A stretch of 64,000 nucleotides of DNA, taken from NCBI RefSeq assembly GCF_036324505.1, contig NC_086366.1, positions 18,430,927 through 18,494,926 on the forward strand, read 5' to 3'. Shown in pieces: positions 22,801-35,191 of this stretch. Under the pieces are notes generated by a model. It was not told the origin of the DNA and ran no database searches. It was given only the letters and a program-made list of their open reading frames with translations. Origin of the DNA: Eleginops maclovinus (lineage: Eukaryota > Chordata > Actinopteri > Perciformes > Eleginopidae). Made by a program: the position numbers and the translations under genes. Position 1 is the stretch's first letter. Each line of letters starts with the position of its first letter.

Positions 22801-25800
22801 ACATCTGGATATTTCCCCCAAGGATGAGTCATGAAAAAAACACACATGAAACCAAACCTGCAAACGGTCTGTTGGTTATACTGTCCAATTAAAACGGTGT
22901 TACACTTTCCTAACAATATTAAACATTCTTCTAGCTGTCACGTTAGCCAAAAGTGCTCAAGTACATTTTCAGTAAAAATAAAGAGTGTTATGACACCAGT
23001 GTTCAATGTATGTGTGCAATATAGCAGGATGATGCTTCAGAGGAAAGCAGAAATCTAATTTAACGTCACACACTGTACTTCAACTCCTATTTAGACATGT
23101 TACCACAATGTTCTCAGAAGCACTTCAGTTGCACTAAAAAGCATTTCCCAGCTGTTATTCTGAGGTTTAAAAAAAAATCTGTAATAAGGTAACTAATACC
23201 AACAAGGCTACCGGACTGCCATTTATTTTGTATCAGCTGACTTGCAGAATAAGCTTATTGCATATTCATTCTTTTAAAGGGTTCTGAAATAGTCAAGATC
23301 CTCTTTATGCCATGCAACATGTCCTGCATTCCAGGGCTCATGTTCAGAAAGGTAATTTAACAGTATTTGTGTTGGCCAAGGCAATTAAGATGTTAAACCT
23401 GAAGGCAAAGGATTATGATGTGTGTCCTCATGTGTCCTTTTATCAGCACGCAGGGGCTCTGCTTTCACTTAATAATTCAAAACAAGTCAGTAGATCAAAT
23501 GTAAAACTGCCCAGTTTAGCGCTCAGAAGAAACACACGTATAGTATTAGTTCAATCAGTGATGTGGTTGTAATGAAGGTAGAATTCTCATATTTGTCAAA
23601 ACTAAGACAATAATTGAAATACTGGATCTAAATGCCATTATCAGCAGATAATGATTTTCCGTAAAATTATTATCTTCTCCGTCTGTCTTGCATAATTTTT
23701 TTGGGAGGTTGTTGCCTGCTGCTGATACCCCTTGTGGCTCTGCCAATTTGGGAAAAAAACATACAGACTGCAGCTGCTGCTGGTCAGGCGGCCTGCATTT
23801 TATGTTGTAATCCTGCTGGTCTCTCTGTTTAGATAGTGAATGTTTAGCACTGAGAAAGTATTAATATGAGATGCACAATTATATATAACAACAAAAAACT
23901 CCCAGTGACATCTTCAAAAAAACCACTGAAGACAAAAGCGTTGAGTTGGAAAGACCAGTTTGGGAAGAAAAAAAATGAGGAAGGGAAAAATGAAATATGT
24001 ATGAAAGAAAGGCTCATTCTCTGGAAAATGTTTTATCTCCGCATCCAACCCATTTTCCTCTGCAAGGTACAAGGGGACCTGTCCATAACTCCATCTTACA
24101 TTTCCATGGAACAAATACCTTTATATCTGTATGCTGTGTAATGCCTTGCAAATCAAAGACCAATATTCTTTTCCTTTTATTTTTTAGATAGAGGGAAAAA
24201 TCTTAAATGGTCTTGATAAAAATAGCTTGTACTTGGGCCAAAATGTATACATTACATCACCAACCTATTAATATAATAGCATTTCTCAGGGAAATAGCAC
24301 AATGTGCTTCCATATTATCTACATTACCTAATTTTGCTGATGAAACATAAAAAGCATCTAAACATTAAACACAAAGACACTCAATAACACAAAATTCACC
24401 ATGTAAAAATCACACAAAAATCTGTGAGATGCATTTCAAGCAAAAACCATCCAGTTCTAGGAGAAATCATTATCAAGCACATAAGCATTTTTAAATTTGC
24501 GGAGAGGCCTGAAAAAGTATTGGATACATATTCATAAAGCCACATTTGGATTGACGCAGTATGAATATCATTCTAGGTCACACGGTTTATTCATATGTGA
24601 TTTTTTAAGAACCATGATCCAGAAAGAGAAAAGTGTCCAGGAATAGTTTGTTCTTGAAATATGGACCATCAATGCTTCCATGTGACTTTTATTCAATGAA
24701 TTTCAAAATTTGTTACAGATACTACATCATTTAATCCCAATTGAACACTTGAGGATTGGTGCGTTATAGTGGAGGCTCCAGAGAATATTTATTTTGAATT
24801 GTGTCAAACTTACATCCAACTTTACGCTGGTAGATGGATGTCCTTGAAAAATAATATGGAGAGAGTTTAATCCACATGGGCTTTTTACCGCTTTGTACAT
24901 ACTTATCCAAAGCCAAATGTTGGTCATTTGGAATAGTATAGAGTAATATAAAACAAAGAATATTGAATCCATCTGAAGACAGGATTAATGTATACATCAT
25001 TGAGGTTTTGATCTCTATGTTATACACAAATGTGTGTAAGAAACCATGATACACATTCAAGGTTATTGTCTGAGCATGTCTTTTCTGTTATAATAAAGTG
25101 CATAATTCTTGCATTAGACTATTGTCTACTATTAGACTATTTAACTGGGTTTAAAGATACCAAATGTTCCCTTTAAGTTTTACTTCAAAAGAAAGAAAAC
25201 AAATTAGAAAGATGTTAAAAATGCAATACCTTCCAAATAATCTTTGATGGAGTAAGATCTTGCCTTCTTAAAAAATTGAATAGATGAATAATTCTGCCCT
25301 CTTGCAAAATGTTTAATGTTTACATTTAAATTTAGGATAAGTTTGATTGTTTTAAATTATTGATTTTACTCGTAGGTTTTTGGTATGCTTTCTCTCAAAT
25401 AACCAAAGCCTTTCATCGGCTTTATTGCAGTGCTCCTTTTGAAAACACTAAAGCAATTTGCATGGTTAACGCTTTTACTACGAAGCAACAGCAGACCCAT
25501 TGTAATATTCACTGATGCTAAATTGCTTGATTAGTTGGATCATGGTGTGTGTAAAGTTTGCACATGTGTTTGGCACATTTCGGTCAATAATTCAGTTCCT
25601 CATTAGCTATGCCAGATTTGTAATTCACAAATTCAAAGTTTGCTTTTATCTTTATTAAGAGCTGTCAAAAGTGATACAGTTTCGTCAAGGGAAATCTGTT
25701 CTTGTATCCAGGGGAATGAACCTGCAATCTTTCTCTCAAGTATGATTCTACCAAAATATTACGTGATGTCTTGGTATTCATGAGTGGAAACAGTCAAACA

Positions 25801-26195
25801 AAATTCAAGGTCTGCGTATTTTGGAAATAATCATGGATAATTGACTGTCCTTATTAATGAATAATACTTATATTATAATTTATAGTTATAGCTTTATTTT
25901 TAGATGATAGTAAATAAAAAACAAAATACATTTGGATGTGGTACAGTACAATAAAAAAAAAGCTTACTCTCTCTCTCTTTTTTTTTTAGCCACGTAACAT
26001 TAGAGTAATACACATCTTGGCAAAAGATGTTCAATAACTTGTCTTTTAAAATATAAAGAGAATTGTTTATTGGGCACCATTTATGATGGTCTGTTAATTA
26101 TTGCTGGCAGTCTGTCTGAGCATGACAGGTTATGTAACTTTTGAATCTGCGTCTCGTATGAGAGATACCACAGAGTTTGAAAAACAAAAGTCACC
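19867..26195. other. Intergenic DNA without a recognised gene
   Basis: Over 6 kb of AT-rich sequence. The open frames in it are short, lack family motifs and are not joined by convincing splice sites. No RNA gene or repeat with clear boundaries was seen beyond short homopolymers and a CT run near 25968-25990. Confidence 0.5.
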
Positions 26196-27491
26196 AAAAT
26201 GTATCCTTGGGGGAGTCACGTGATCAGCTTGACAGAGATGGCGGCTTAAAGTTTAGCTCCTAGCCCAACCGTGTCAAATAGTTGTTTTATTTGGTTCCAA
26301 CTTCGACATTTTACCATTTTATGTTCGAAAAAGTCAGTTAAAGCAGAATGGCAAGCAAAGGCAGACCTCAACGCAATGATACTGATGCCATTGCCGAGGC
26401 ATTGCTGGAGAAGCAGCGAAGCTACTTCGAGCTGCGTCTTGCTCGGATTCAACAGGTGGGGATTGACAACGACGAGAAGCTAACTGCTATTCAAACACAG
26501 CTAGCATCTCTTACTGCAAGCCTTGGCTCTATCAGGTCTGATGTGGACAACCTAAAAACTACCGTGGAAAGCAACTCAAGCGTAGGCTACTTGATAGTCA
26601 TGGCCACGCTTTTCAAGAGCTGGAGGCGAAGCTAGCTGATATGGAGGACAGAAACCGAAGGTGCAATATTCGTGTCATTGGTTTGAAGAGGGGCTAGAAG
26701 GCTCTAATGCTATTCAATATCTTTCGCGCTCCTTGTCTGAGTGGTTCCCACAACTGGCAGAGGTTCAGATCGATATTATGAGAGCTCACCGAATCTACAG
26801 TGATAGGCCTGGATCAAAGAAGAATGCCACTACTAATCGTACACTGATTTTCAACGTGCTTCGCTACACAACCAGGCAGGCGATTTTACAGGCTGCGCGG
26901 GAATCTCCTCTCATCATCGATGGTCGGAAAATTCGCTTCTCCCGGGATTACAGCAACCACACGGTCAAACGTCGCCAAGCATTTCATCAAGCTATGGATT
27001 CAGCACGAGCCAAGGCGCTTGATTTTTTCCTGCTCTATCCGGCAACCAGTGTTGTGCGTGAACGAGTTCAAAAGAACGCGTTCATTGAACACGCTCATTT
27101 TTTCGTGAACGTTGAACTGAACGCAACACATTTTTCAATAAAGAACTTGAACGTGAATTAGTTCACATTATGTGTCATGAACGGCAGACATCACTGTAAA
27201 TGAACGTTGGCATTTGTTTTCCATTGAAAACTGTGTGACATCTGTTTTCTCTTTTGAAACGCAACGAGAGAGAAAGTTCCTCCCTCCTGTAGGTGCCGCT
27301 TAAATCATGTATCAACGCAGAAATAGTTTTGGCACTGTATGCGCAATGCATTGCGGGCAACGTAGTGTCCGGCTGAGAATAGTTGAGTTGAATAGTTGAA
27401 ACGTACTGGCTTCCGCACGACGTTACCCATGATGAATTGCAGCAGAGCGGCTTAGGCATAGCAACGCCGAGAGCGCGGAGGGCTGGAGGCT

Positions 27492-27492
<1 letters not shown>

Positions 27493-27582
<90 letters not shown>
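27493..27582. repeat. (GA)45 microsatellite inside the hAT element
   Basis: An uninterrupted 90-base GA run just upstream of the BED-finger ORF. A pure run this long is expected to be highly length-variable. Confidence 0.97.
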
Positions 27583-27584
<2 letters not shown>

Positions 27585-27634
27585 AATGACGAGAGTGAGA
27601 GAAAGCGCTGCGATTTAAAAAAAAAACAAACAAG

Positions 27635-27892
27635 ATGGCTAGTGGAAGTGATGGCACGGAGACGGACTCCGATTCTCCTCACGAACATTTAAAACAATTT
27701 TACACTCTTGCAAACCAAGACCCCGACGGCAAAACTCTTTCCTTTCTGTGTAAGATGTGTCCACCTGCGCAGCAAAAACAAGTTAGGACATCGACAACGT
27801 CCTTCTCGAATTTGAAACGGCACATTGAATTAAAACATCCATCCAGTGTGAATGCAATTCAAGAGTTTTGCTCATTTCATACACACACATAG
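27635..27892 (+). CDS. BED-type zinc finger fragment of a hAT transposase
   Basis: An 85-residue ORF starting ATGGCTAGTGG. From about residue 34 it reads LSFLCKMCPP (the two metal-binding cysteines), then SFSNLKRHIELKHP (the two histidines), which fits the C-x2-C...H-x4-5-H layout of a BED finger. In hAT transposases this domain lies at the N-terminus and binds the transposon ends. The reading frame stops at TAG within ACACATAG|GTATAT, which also looks like a splice donor. The ORF may therefore be the first exon of a transposase whose remaining exons were deleted. Whether a short DNA-binding peptide is made is unknown. Confidence 0.6.
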   Translation: MASGSDGTETDSDSPHEHLKQFYTLANQDPDGKTLSFLCKMCPPAQQKQVRTSTTSFSNLKRHIELKHPSSVNAIQEFCSFHTHT

Positions 27893-28991
27893 GTATATAT
27901 AATATCATATATATCAAATAATATATTCATATTTCATATTATATATTCTTTTTTTAATTGAATGCTAGTAGATTTCATTGCACTAAGTATAGAACTGGTC
28001 TATCTTGTCTGTATTGCTACAAGTTTCAGCACCTGTTAAGAAACCAACAATAGCAGTGTTATGAGCAAATGTCTACAATGAACAGTTTCAAAGAACGTAT
28101 AGTGATTTCTAGCTCGTAGTGTGAAAAAAAGTATTTATTTGAATATCTCACGAAAAAAGTGAAATGAACTGAACTTTGAACTAGTTCAGAATTAAAATTG
28201 TGAACTTTGAACGTGAACTGTTCACTTTGAGCATGTATGAACTGAACTTGAACTAGTTCAGAAAAGCTGTGAACTGGCACAACACTGCCGGCAACCCTGA
28301 AGATAAAGGAAGGCGCCCAGCATAGAGCATTCACCTCCGCTGAGGATGCTGAGGACTTCGTGAACCGAGTTGCCTTTCATCCACCTGCTGCAACAGAGAT
28401 GACCGACGCATCGGATTCTACTGCGGGAAATGCCTTGGAGGAAGAGCAGGAATAAAGCATCTGCCTGTTGACCATGGACCTTCGGTTTGTCTTAATATCC
28501 TTGTTCTAGTGTTATTACACGGTTATCTGCTATGATTACAGAGACTGAATGCCATATCGAACTGCTTTCTATAGCCTAGCCTAGGTAAGGTTAACTAGGC
28601 ATAGTAGCTAGGTTAACCAGGCCTTTACTGCCTGCGATTTTGTGCTTTTTGTTTTTCACGAGAAATGTGCTTTATTTTTACGTTATTTAATGTGGAACCA
28701 GTTGCCGTTGCAACCAGGTACTTGTGGGCTACGTGTCCCTTTTTGCTGCCCCATATCCATTCTGGATCACAGACCTACTTTGAGTGTTTGCCCTTTGGCT
28801 GTTTCCCCACCTTCACCCGCTTTCCCCTCCGTATCACAGTCTCGTCTGTTGTTGTTAATCTCTGTCTTACGTGTTTTGTGTCGTGAGGGACTTAACTTTG
28901 GATGCACTATTGTTAGGAGTTAGCGAAGTGAAGAGCGGTAGCACTATGCTTCTCCACATACACTTTCATTTAGAGCGCAGCCTTTTTGACA

Positions 28992-31900
28992 ATGGGTGAT
29001 CTTTCATTTTTAATTTGGAATTGTGGAGGACTGAATGCCCCTCATAAACGAGCCAGCTCTCTGGGCTTACTAAAAAAGAGAAACATTGACATTGCATTAT
29101 TACAGGACACGCATTTGCTACAGGCTGACACCGGCCGTTTAGCCAATAGATTCTATCACACAATTGCATCTCCCACTTAAAGTTCTGTCCTCTTGGTCGG
29201 ATGATATAGGCAGGATTGTGATCTCCACGATAGAATTCAATACTAGGAAAATTGCTCTAGTGTCGGCTTATGCGCCTAATGTTTTTGATGCCAACTTCTA
29301 TAATACGCTCACCAATCACATGTTGGAGTTAACGGACTACTCTTTTATTGTTGGTGCAGATTTCAATGCTGTTTGGGACCCACAGATTGATCGGTCGAAC
29401 GCAAAGGCCACAGGGGAGCAGGCTCAGTCCACAAATGCTCTGAAATCATGGGCCAACAGCTTGGGGCTTATAGATATTTGGTGTGCAGTTAACCCCACCT
29501 GTAAGGATTACTCCTTTTTCTCAGGTAGACACAAATCTTTTTCTAAAATAGATTTTCTTTTTGCATCCCCTCATTTATTTAACTCAATTGATATAGCGGT
29601 GCTACTCCCAATGGCACTATCTGACCATAAAGGGGTCCTCTGCTCCACCACCCTAGGCCGACTGTCTCAACGTGCTGTTAGATGGCGTTTCAATTCCTCT
29701 TTATTGAATAATGAATCCTATGTCGCACAGTTTATTGCAGAATCCAGATATTTGCAGGAATTAATGTTGGCTCTGTAGAAGATCCAAGGATCTTGTGGGA
29801 CGCGATAAACGGTTTTATTAGGAGCAATACCATCCTATTCTGCTCGAATGCAAACAAAGCTAGGTCACTCCAACTGCAAAACCTCGAAACTGAATTCACC
29901 AGATTAGACTCATTGATGCAAACAAGTTTTACTGATCAAATAGCTTTAGAACGGTCACTAGTCAAGAAAGAAATAAACAACATTCTGAAACGGAAATCTG
30001 AATTTCTAATTCATAGAACGAGACAGCGTTATTATTTCCAGGGCGCTAGACCTAGTCTTCTTCTTGCCATGAGAATCAGGTCCAGTGACCATTTTTCAGA
30101 CATCCCTGCCATTAAATCTTCAGATGGCAATATCAGAACTGACCCTGTTGAAATAAATAAATCCTTTCAGACATGTTATGCTAATTTGTATGAATCAGAG
30201 CTTACTTTAGATAAAACACACTGTGACAGATGGTTAAATCAGCTTGACTTGCCTCAATTATCAGTAGAGGAATCAGCTGACTTAGACAATGTGATCACTA
30301 TAGAAGAATTAAGAATGGCAGTACAGAGTATGCAAAAGGGAAAGTCACCAGGTTTTGATGGGATCCCCCCTGAATTTTATGTTACTTTTTGGGAACAGTT
30401 GGGTCCATTCCTGCTTGACATGGTGAACTTCTTAATTGAGAAGGGTGAATTTTCAAGGGATGTTAACACTGCCTTGATATCCTTACTCTTGAAAAAGGAT
30501 AAGGATCCTACAAAGTGCTCTAGCTACCGTCCCCTTAGCCTGTTAAACTCTGATTTAAAAATCCTTGCTAAGCTCCTAGCCCGTCGTTTGGAGTCACATA
30601 TGTCAAAATTAATAAATTCTGACAAAACAGGATTCATAAAAACAAGATTGGCAGCAGATAATGTTAGACGCCTTCTCCACATTGTTGACGCTGCAGAAGA
30701 CATTAAGACACCCGTGTCACTCCTCTCTCTTGACGCGATGAAAGCTTTTGACGGACTTGAGGGGTCATTCCTTTTGACGGACTTGAGGGGTCATTACTAT
30801 CAGGCTTCAAAATTAACTGGTCTAAGTCTGCATTACTCCATCTAAACGATTCTGCTTGCAATTCAATCGTCCCTGCTAACATCCCCATTGTTAAACAGTT
30901 GAAATACTTAGGTATTGAGGTTTTTCCTTGTTTAAACCAGATTATTAAGCATAACTATTCTGTTGCTCTGAACAACATATTGAAAGATATGGAAAAATGG
31001 ATGAGTCTCCCCATGTCTATTCAAGCCCGTATCTCTCTGGTTAAAATGAACGTTTTACCCAGGATTAATTTTGTGAGCTCTATGCTACCTCTTTCCCCTC
31101 CTTCTGATTATTGGCACAAATTAGAGTCAGCAGTATCTACATTTATTTGGAATGGCAAACGGCCTGAGACTTAAAAAGTCTACTCTGCAGAGGAGGAAAG
31201 AGGATGGTGGTCTTTCAGTTCCCAATTTCAAACTTTATTTTTGGTCCTTTGCGTTAAGGCCTCTCCTTACATGGTTCGACCCAGATACCTCTGTGTGCTG
31301 GCGTGCTTTAGAAAGTGCTATGACAGAACCATGGTCACTCCATGACGTTCTTTGTGCCAGTATCTCTAATAAACAGTACCAGCTGCGCTTTGGCCCCATT
31401 ATCTCTCATCTTATCAAAACTTGGAGATTGGTTGAAACATATTGCCATATACCATGCAATTGGCATACACTTTCTCCACTATTCAACAATAAAGCACTCC
31501 TGATTGGTGGGAGGCCTATAATAGCGCCACATTGGGAACAGAGGGGGGTTCATTATCTAAAAGACATTTTTAGCGTGACTGGCTTGTTACCTTTTTCCGA
31601 CTTACAAAATTCATTCAGTCTACCACGTTCTCATTTTTCTTTTACCTTCAATTAAGATCAGCACTCAAGGCATATGGTGTCCTCTGGCAGAGATCTTTGC
31701 CCATCCATCCTATCAGTAAATTATTTACAATGCAGCAAAAAACCAGCGGTATGGTATCCAAGCTTTATCAGTTTTTGGTGATACCTGGCCGCTTCAGCCT
31801 TCCTATTGAGAGGATCTGGGAACGCGATTGCCCAGACCTGGACATTGATCTCGACTGGCATGATGTATGGTCTAACATTCCAGAAATATCACGCAATCCA

Positions 31901-32199
31901 GACCATCAGCAGATTCACTACAATTTCATTCATAGGACATATCTCACGCCTGTCAAAATGCATCACATGAAATACAAAAGCGTGCTACATTTGCCGGACT
32001 TACAGCCGCTAAGAGAATGATTGCAACCCGTTGGAAACCACCTCATGACTTGTCTATTCGAACATGGACCCTTTGCTCTTTGGATGTCATATATATGGAG
32101 ATCTCTACAGCTCGTATAAATGGAGCATCAGAAAAGACTTTGGGCACTTGGCTCAACATTGCAGAGTCTTTGAAAATATGCTGTAGATGTGTGCTATAG
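28992..32199 (+). pseudogene. L1-type ORF2 (endonuclease/reverse transcriptase), internally deleted
   Basis: The ATG at 28992 begins MGDLSFLIWNCGGLNAPHKR, the APE-type endonuclease start, with ALLQDTHLL (about 29100). After a frame break near 29165 it continues with ALVSAYAPNV, FIVGADFNAVWDPQ and LLPMALSDHKGV (about 29620). After another break at about 29780 comes the long linker, then reverse transcriptase: MQKGKSPGFDGIPPEFY, LLKKDKDPTKCSSYRPLSL, TGFIKTRLAADNVRRL and LLSLDAMKAFD (motif A, about 30750). The sequence then jumps to SKLTGLSLHYS, so motifs B and C with the catalytic YADD are absent. The C-terminal part follows in several frames (KQLKYLGIEVFP at about 30900, KKSTLQRRKEDGGLSVPNFKL at about 31200). 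This is a dead copy. A 26-base tandem duplication lies at the deletion junction (30745-30796). Confidence 0.85.
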
Positions 32200-32547
32200 C
32201 CTTCTTACTTCTATTTGCACATATGGTTGGTCCCTTATGTCTTATTATGTGTCTGTTCCTCCGTCAATGTTATTTGTTTGTTTGTTTGTTTATGTGTGTG
32301 CTTGTGTATGTCTGTTTCTATATGTCTTATTAGTAAGCTGCAGACATCATTCTTACTGTTGTGTTTTATTATGTCTCCCTCCCCTTTCCTTCTTCCCTCC
32401 CTGTGTGTTTTTTGGTCCTGGGACACCTCTTTTTGTCTCAGCATATAGTTTGTAATTTGAAAGAGCGCTCATGTGATGGTGCTCTGCCACCCTGTGTGAT
32501 TATTCTGAATAAAAACATTTGATCACAAAAAAATGTATATATCCTTG

Positions 32548-35169
32548 TCCACTTTGTACAATATCAAACAACTTAACTTTTGAGAAGGCGTAATAGTGTT
32601 TGGATCGTTTGATATCTAACGTTACCCGATAATAGTCCCGTAAACATGTATTTATGGTACTCTCCTTAGAACAATAGAATTTACCTAACTATCCAAGAAA
32701 ATATTGCAGTCTGTATTTTGGAGAGCTAACAACAATAACAACAACAACAACAACAAGTTTATCTTGATGGTCACCCAGATTCAAGATTCAAGAAGCTTTA
32801 TTTATCCCGAGGGAAATTGAGGTTTGATGTGCGTATACATGTCAGTAAAGTGGAAGTAATGACAAACAGAAGAACAAAAAAGTGGATTCACGATTAAGCA
32901 AATAATCAGTATCTGTAGGTAGCCTAAGTCTTTTCAAAAGTCAGACTTGGATGACTTGTTATGGCTTTGGCAAACCCAAGAAACCCTCCCCTGACCCTAA
33001 ACTGTCCCTCAGGACTCAACTCAGTTGGAAGCTATTGATCCATGTTCACCTCAGTATGAATACATTTCAAATTGCCTTACTGCTTGGCTGCATTCAGATT
33101 AATTTCATGTGGATGCGGGCAGATTTATTTTTTATTGTGGCCAAGTCTATACATTATGGCACTTCAGTGGAAACTAATCCAAGACACAAAGCTGCTGTGC
33201 CAGGAACATGTCAGTACTCTGGACTCTGATGCGTCCAGATGATGAGCCACTTTCACACAGCTGCATCCAAGGCATTCAGCAATACACACTTTTACTGGGC
33301 CAAGGAATTCTCTTGGTATGCTTATATGATTTGGACAAATTAAAATCAGACTGAAACCTCCTCTGAACTCCAACATTTGTAGGTCACATGACGATACTTG
33401 TGAATTAAATCAAGAACAACTTTTTTTGCCAGTACTTTATAGAATGCAATAAAAAAAAAAAAAAACAACATTTAACTCACAAGAGTTACCTATAAAAAAT
33501 AAAACAAGAGAAACTGATAATGCTGAAGTAGTCTCTTATTTTTTTCCTTGGCTGAATATAGAGAAACAAAATGCAGTTCATTTATTCATCCAACACTTAT
33601 TTCAGTTAGCAGTAAGTACATGTTTTAAGAACTGTGTCTTGTTTAAAAGCCACAGCTTGACGCCTCTTTGAAGGCACTCAAACTAAATTATTAATGAATT
33701 GTCTGGTCACAAAATTACAAACAACCAACGCCTGACAGATAAATGAAAACTTGTGATGTGTGGTTTCCCTTTAGGTTGAGCATACAGCTGCCTGTTGGTG
33801 ACAGTGATGAACAGTGGAAACTGTCAGGTGAAATTTGAATAGTTGTTGGTGATGCACAGGGCTCATAAATGACTCAATAATTGATTGTTGAGTACAGTGT
33901 GGAAAACTAAGTGGAAAAGCAGAAGGATCCTCTAGCAGATGTTTTCTCCATTTTCCGTCTGTTGTTAATGTATAAAATATAGCCTGCTGTGCCTCTGTGC
34001 AGAACATTTTCACTCTTCCTGCAGCAACGTTTGCCTTTAACTTAAGGAGTTTGCCTAGTTAATCAAACTCTGCTGGTTAACACATTGCCAAGGTAACTAA
34101 AACGATTAGTGGCTTTAGTAAAAGGCAAAATATAATTTAAACAACCAAACATGCAATGGTTGACTATTTCTTTTAATTCCCAGCGCACACCGTAGCATTA
34201 TAAAAGAAACTTAATTCAATCGACATACTGTCAGAAAGTATACAGGCAGCTGAGGAGGTTTTTCTGAGACTTATGGTGTCATTGGCAACAGGACCCCTCG
34301 GCTAGCTTCTATTTTTGCCATATCAAGTGATTTTGCTGCATAGTAAATCATAAAGATAATAAAGCAGCATGTTTTTGTTCTTGTGTGTTTTGTGTGCACG
34401 TTTTTATTTTGGTTTTCTGTGGCCCACTGACTGGATGAACAGACAGAATGGTTCACTTAAGATGTCATTTGAGTTTTACTGAATAAAGCAACACTCAAAT
34501 AACAACACTATCATTCCAAGCAGTGGGAAACCAGCTGCCTGGCTCAAGAAAGCCTGTTGTTGCACTGTGAATTATTTTAATTCGAAATGACAGATGAATA
34601 AAACAATGCCTTTTACACTTTGCCATATTTGTATTGTTGTATGCTGCAGGAATGTGTATTGGTTTCTTGGCAGTCCTCAGATTTTAACCATCTTACTCAA
34701 TCCAAAAACCATAAAGAGCACTGAAGATTTTGGGATATGAGCCATGAGGAGCTGGGCCTGTACCAAATGTCTGCACACAACATCTCACACAATGTCCCTG
34801 CAACTCCAGAGCAAATACTTTCACTGGCTGTGCTGTTGAAAACACAATCTTAAATATGATTAATTCTTTTGATGAACATTTGACCACTGTAAATCAAATC
34901 CTTATTAATGACATAAAACCCGCTGATTTGTTTTCACATTATGCAAAGTTGTTTTAATGCATGTGTCATATGCTGTATTATATGGTGATGCCTAAACAAA
35001 CAGAAAAATGACTGTTCCATTAAAGAGGATGCCTCATCTAATTAGCATGTAATTTAAGGAATTTGAATTTGGAAAATGTAGACATGTTATTTAGATTTTA
35101 GATTCTCTTTTCTGAACTATTGTTGGCCCTTCAAGGGCCACCCAAGTACATTAGAAAATACTCCAAACA
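32548..35169. other. Intergenic DNA between the LINE and POSTN
   Basis: No recognised gene. It contains a short (AAC)n tract near 32728-32757 and a remnant at 32776-32826 reading GCTTTATTTATCCCGAGGG, which resembles a common 3' end of fish retroelements. The remainder is AT-rich with only short, featureless open frames. Confidence 0.5.
32776..32826 (+). repeat. Fragment of a fish interspersed repeat
   Basis: The segment holds two tandem ATTCAAG words, then CTTTATTTATCCCGAGGGAA. This resembles the 'TTTATTGATCCC(C)GAGGGAAATTG' motif found at many retroelement 3' ends in fish. The identification is from memory, and no larger element is visible. Confidence 0.35.
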
Positions 35170-35185
35170 ACAATCTCTCAAACAG

Positions 35186-35191
35186 TTTATT
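35186..35191 (-). terminator. Candidate POSTN polyadenylation signal
   Basis: AATAAA on the minus strand about 590 bases beyond the periostin stop codon, within CTAATAAACTG. A 3' UTR of this size (about 35170-35780) is plausible. Other AATAAA-like words occur in the region, so the choice is tentative. Confidence 0.35.

Larger units (their letters stand above)
27047..28287. mobile_element. hAT-superfamily transposon (non-autonomous) inserted in the LINE
   Basis: This is a 1241-base element with perfect 11-base terminal inverted repeats: CAGTGTTGTGC at 27047-27057, and its reverse complement at 28277-28287. It is flanked by an exact 8-base duplication CCGGCAAC (27039-27046 and 28288-28295). 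An 8-bp duplication with CAG...CTG ends is diagnostic of hAT elements. Both subterminal regions (27057-27180 and 28150-28280) are crowded with GTTCA/TGAAC words in both orientations, the kind of subterminal array that hAT transposases bind. Inside are a (GA)n tract and a short BED zinc-finger ORF. There is no room for a DDE catalytic domain, so mobility would need a transposase in trans. Confidence 0.92.
26348..28455 (+). pseudogene. L1-type ORF1 protein, frameshifted and split by a hAT insertion
   Basis: The ATG at 26348 starts MASKGRPQRNDTDAIAEALL, followed by a coiled-coil-like stretch (KLTAIQTQLASLTASLGSI). A frameshift near 26580 moves to a frame reading AFQELEAKLADMEDRNRRCN and IRVIGL, the usual ORF1p RRM-region motif. 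A second shift near 26685 continues with GSNAIQYLSRSLSEWFPQLA, RAHRIYSDRPG and RDYSNHTVKRRQAF. The frame is cut at 27046 by the hAT element. After the element and one duplicated octamer, the same frame resumes (TLKIKEGAQHRAFTSAEDAE) and stops at 28453-28455. ORF1p is an RNA-binding chaperone for LINE RNA. This copy is dead, with at least two frameshifts plus the insertion. Confidence 0.82.
26209..32533 (+). mobile_element. L1/Tx1-type LINE, decayed and interrupted by a hAT element
   Basis: The element starts with a GGGGGAGTCACGTGATCAGC-like 5' leader, has two ORFs in L1 order, and ends with a GAATAAAAACATTTGATCACAAAAAAA tail near 32510-32533. The flanks share AAAATGTAT..ATCCTTG (26196-26209 and about 32530-32547, the right copy with four extra bases), consistent with a target-site duplication. 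ORF1 resembles the L1 ORF1p RNA-binding protein (transposase_22 family). ORF2 carries an AP-endonuclease and a reverse transcriptase. Both are broken. A hAT transposon (27047-28287) sits inside ORF1 and must be younger than this LINE. Confidence 0.88.
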
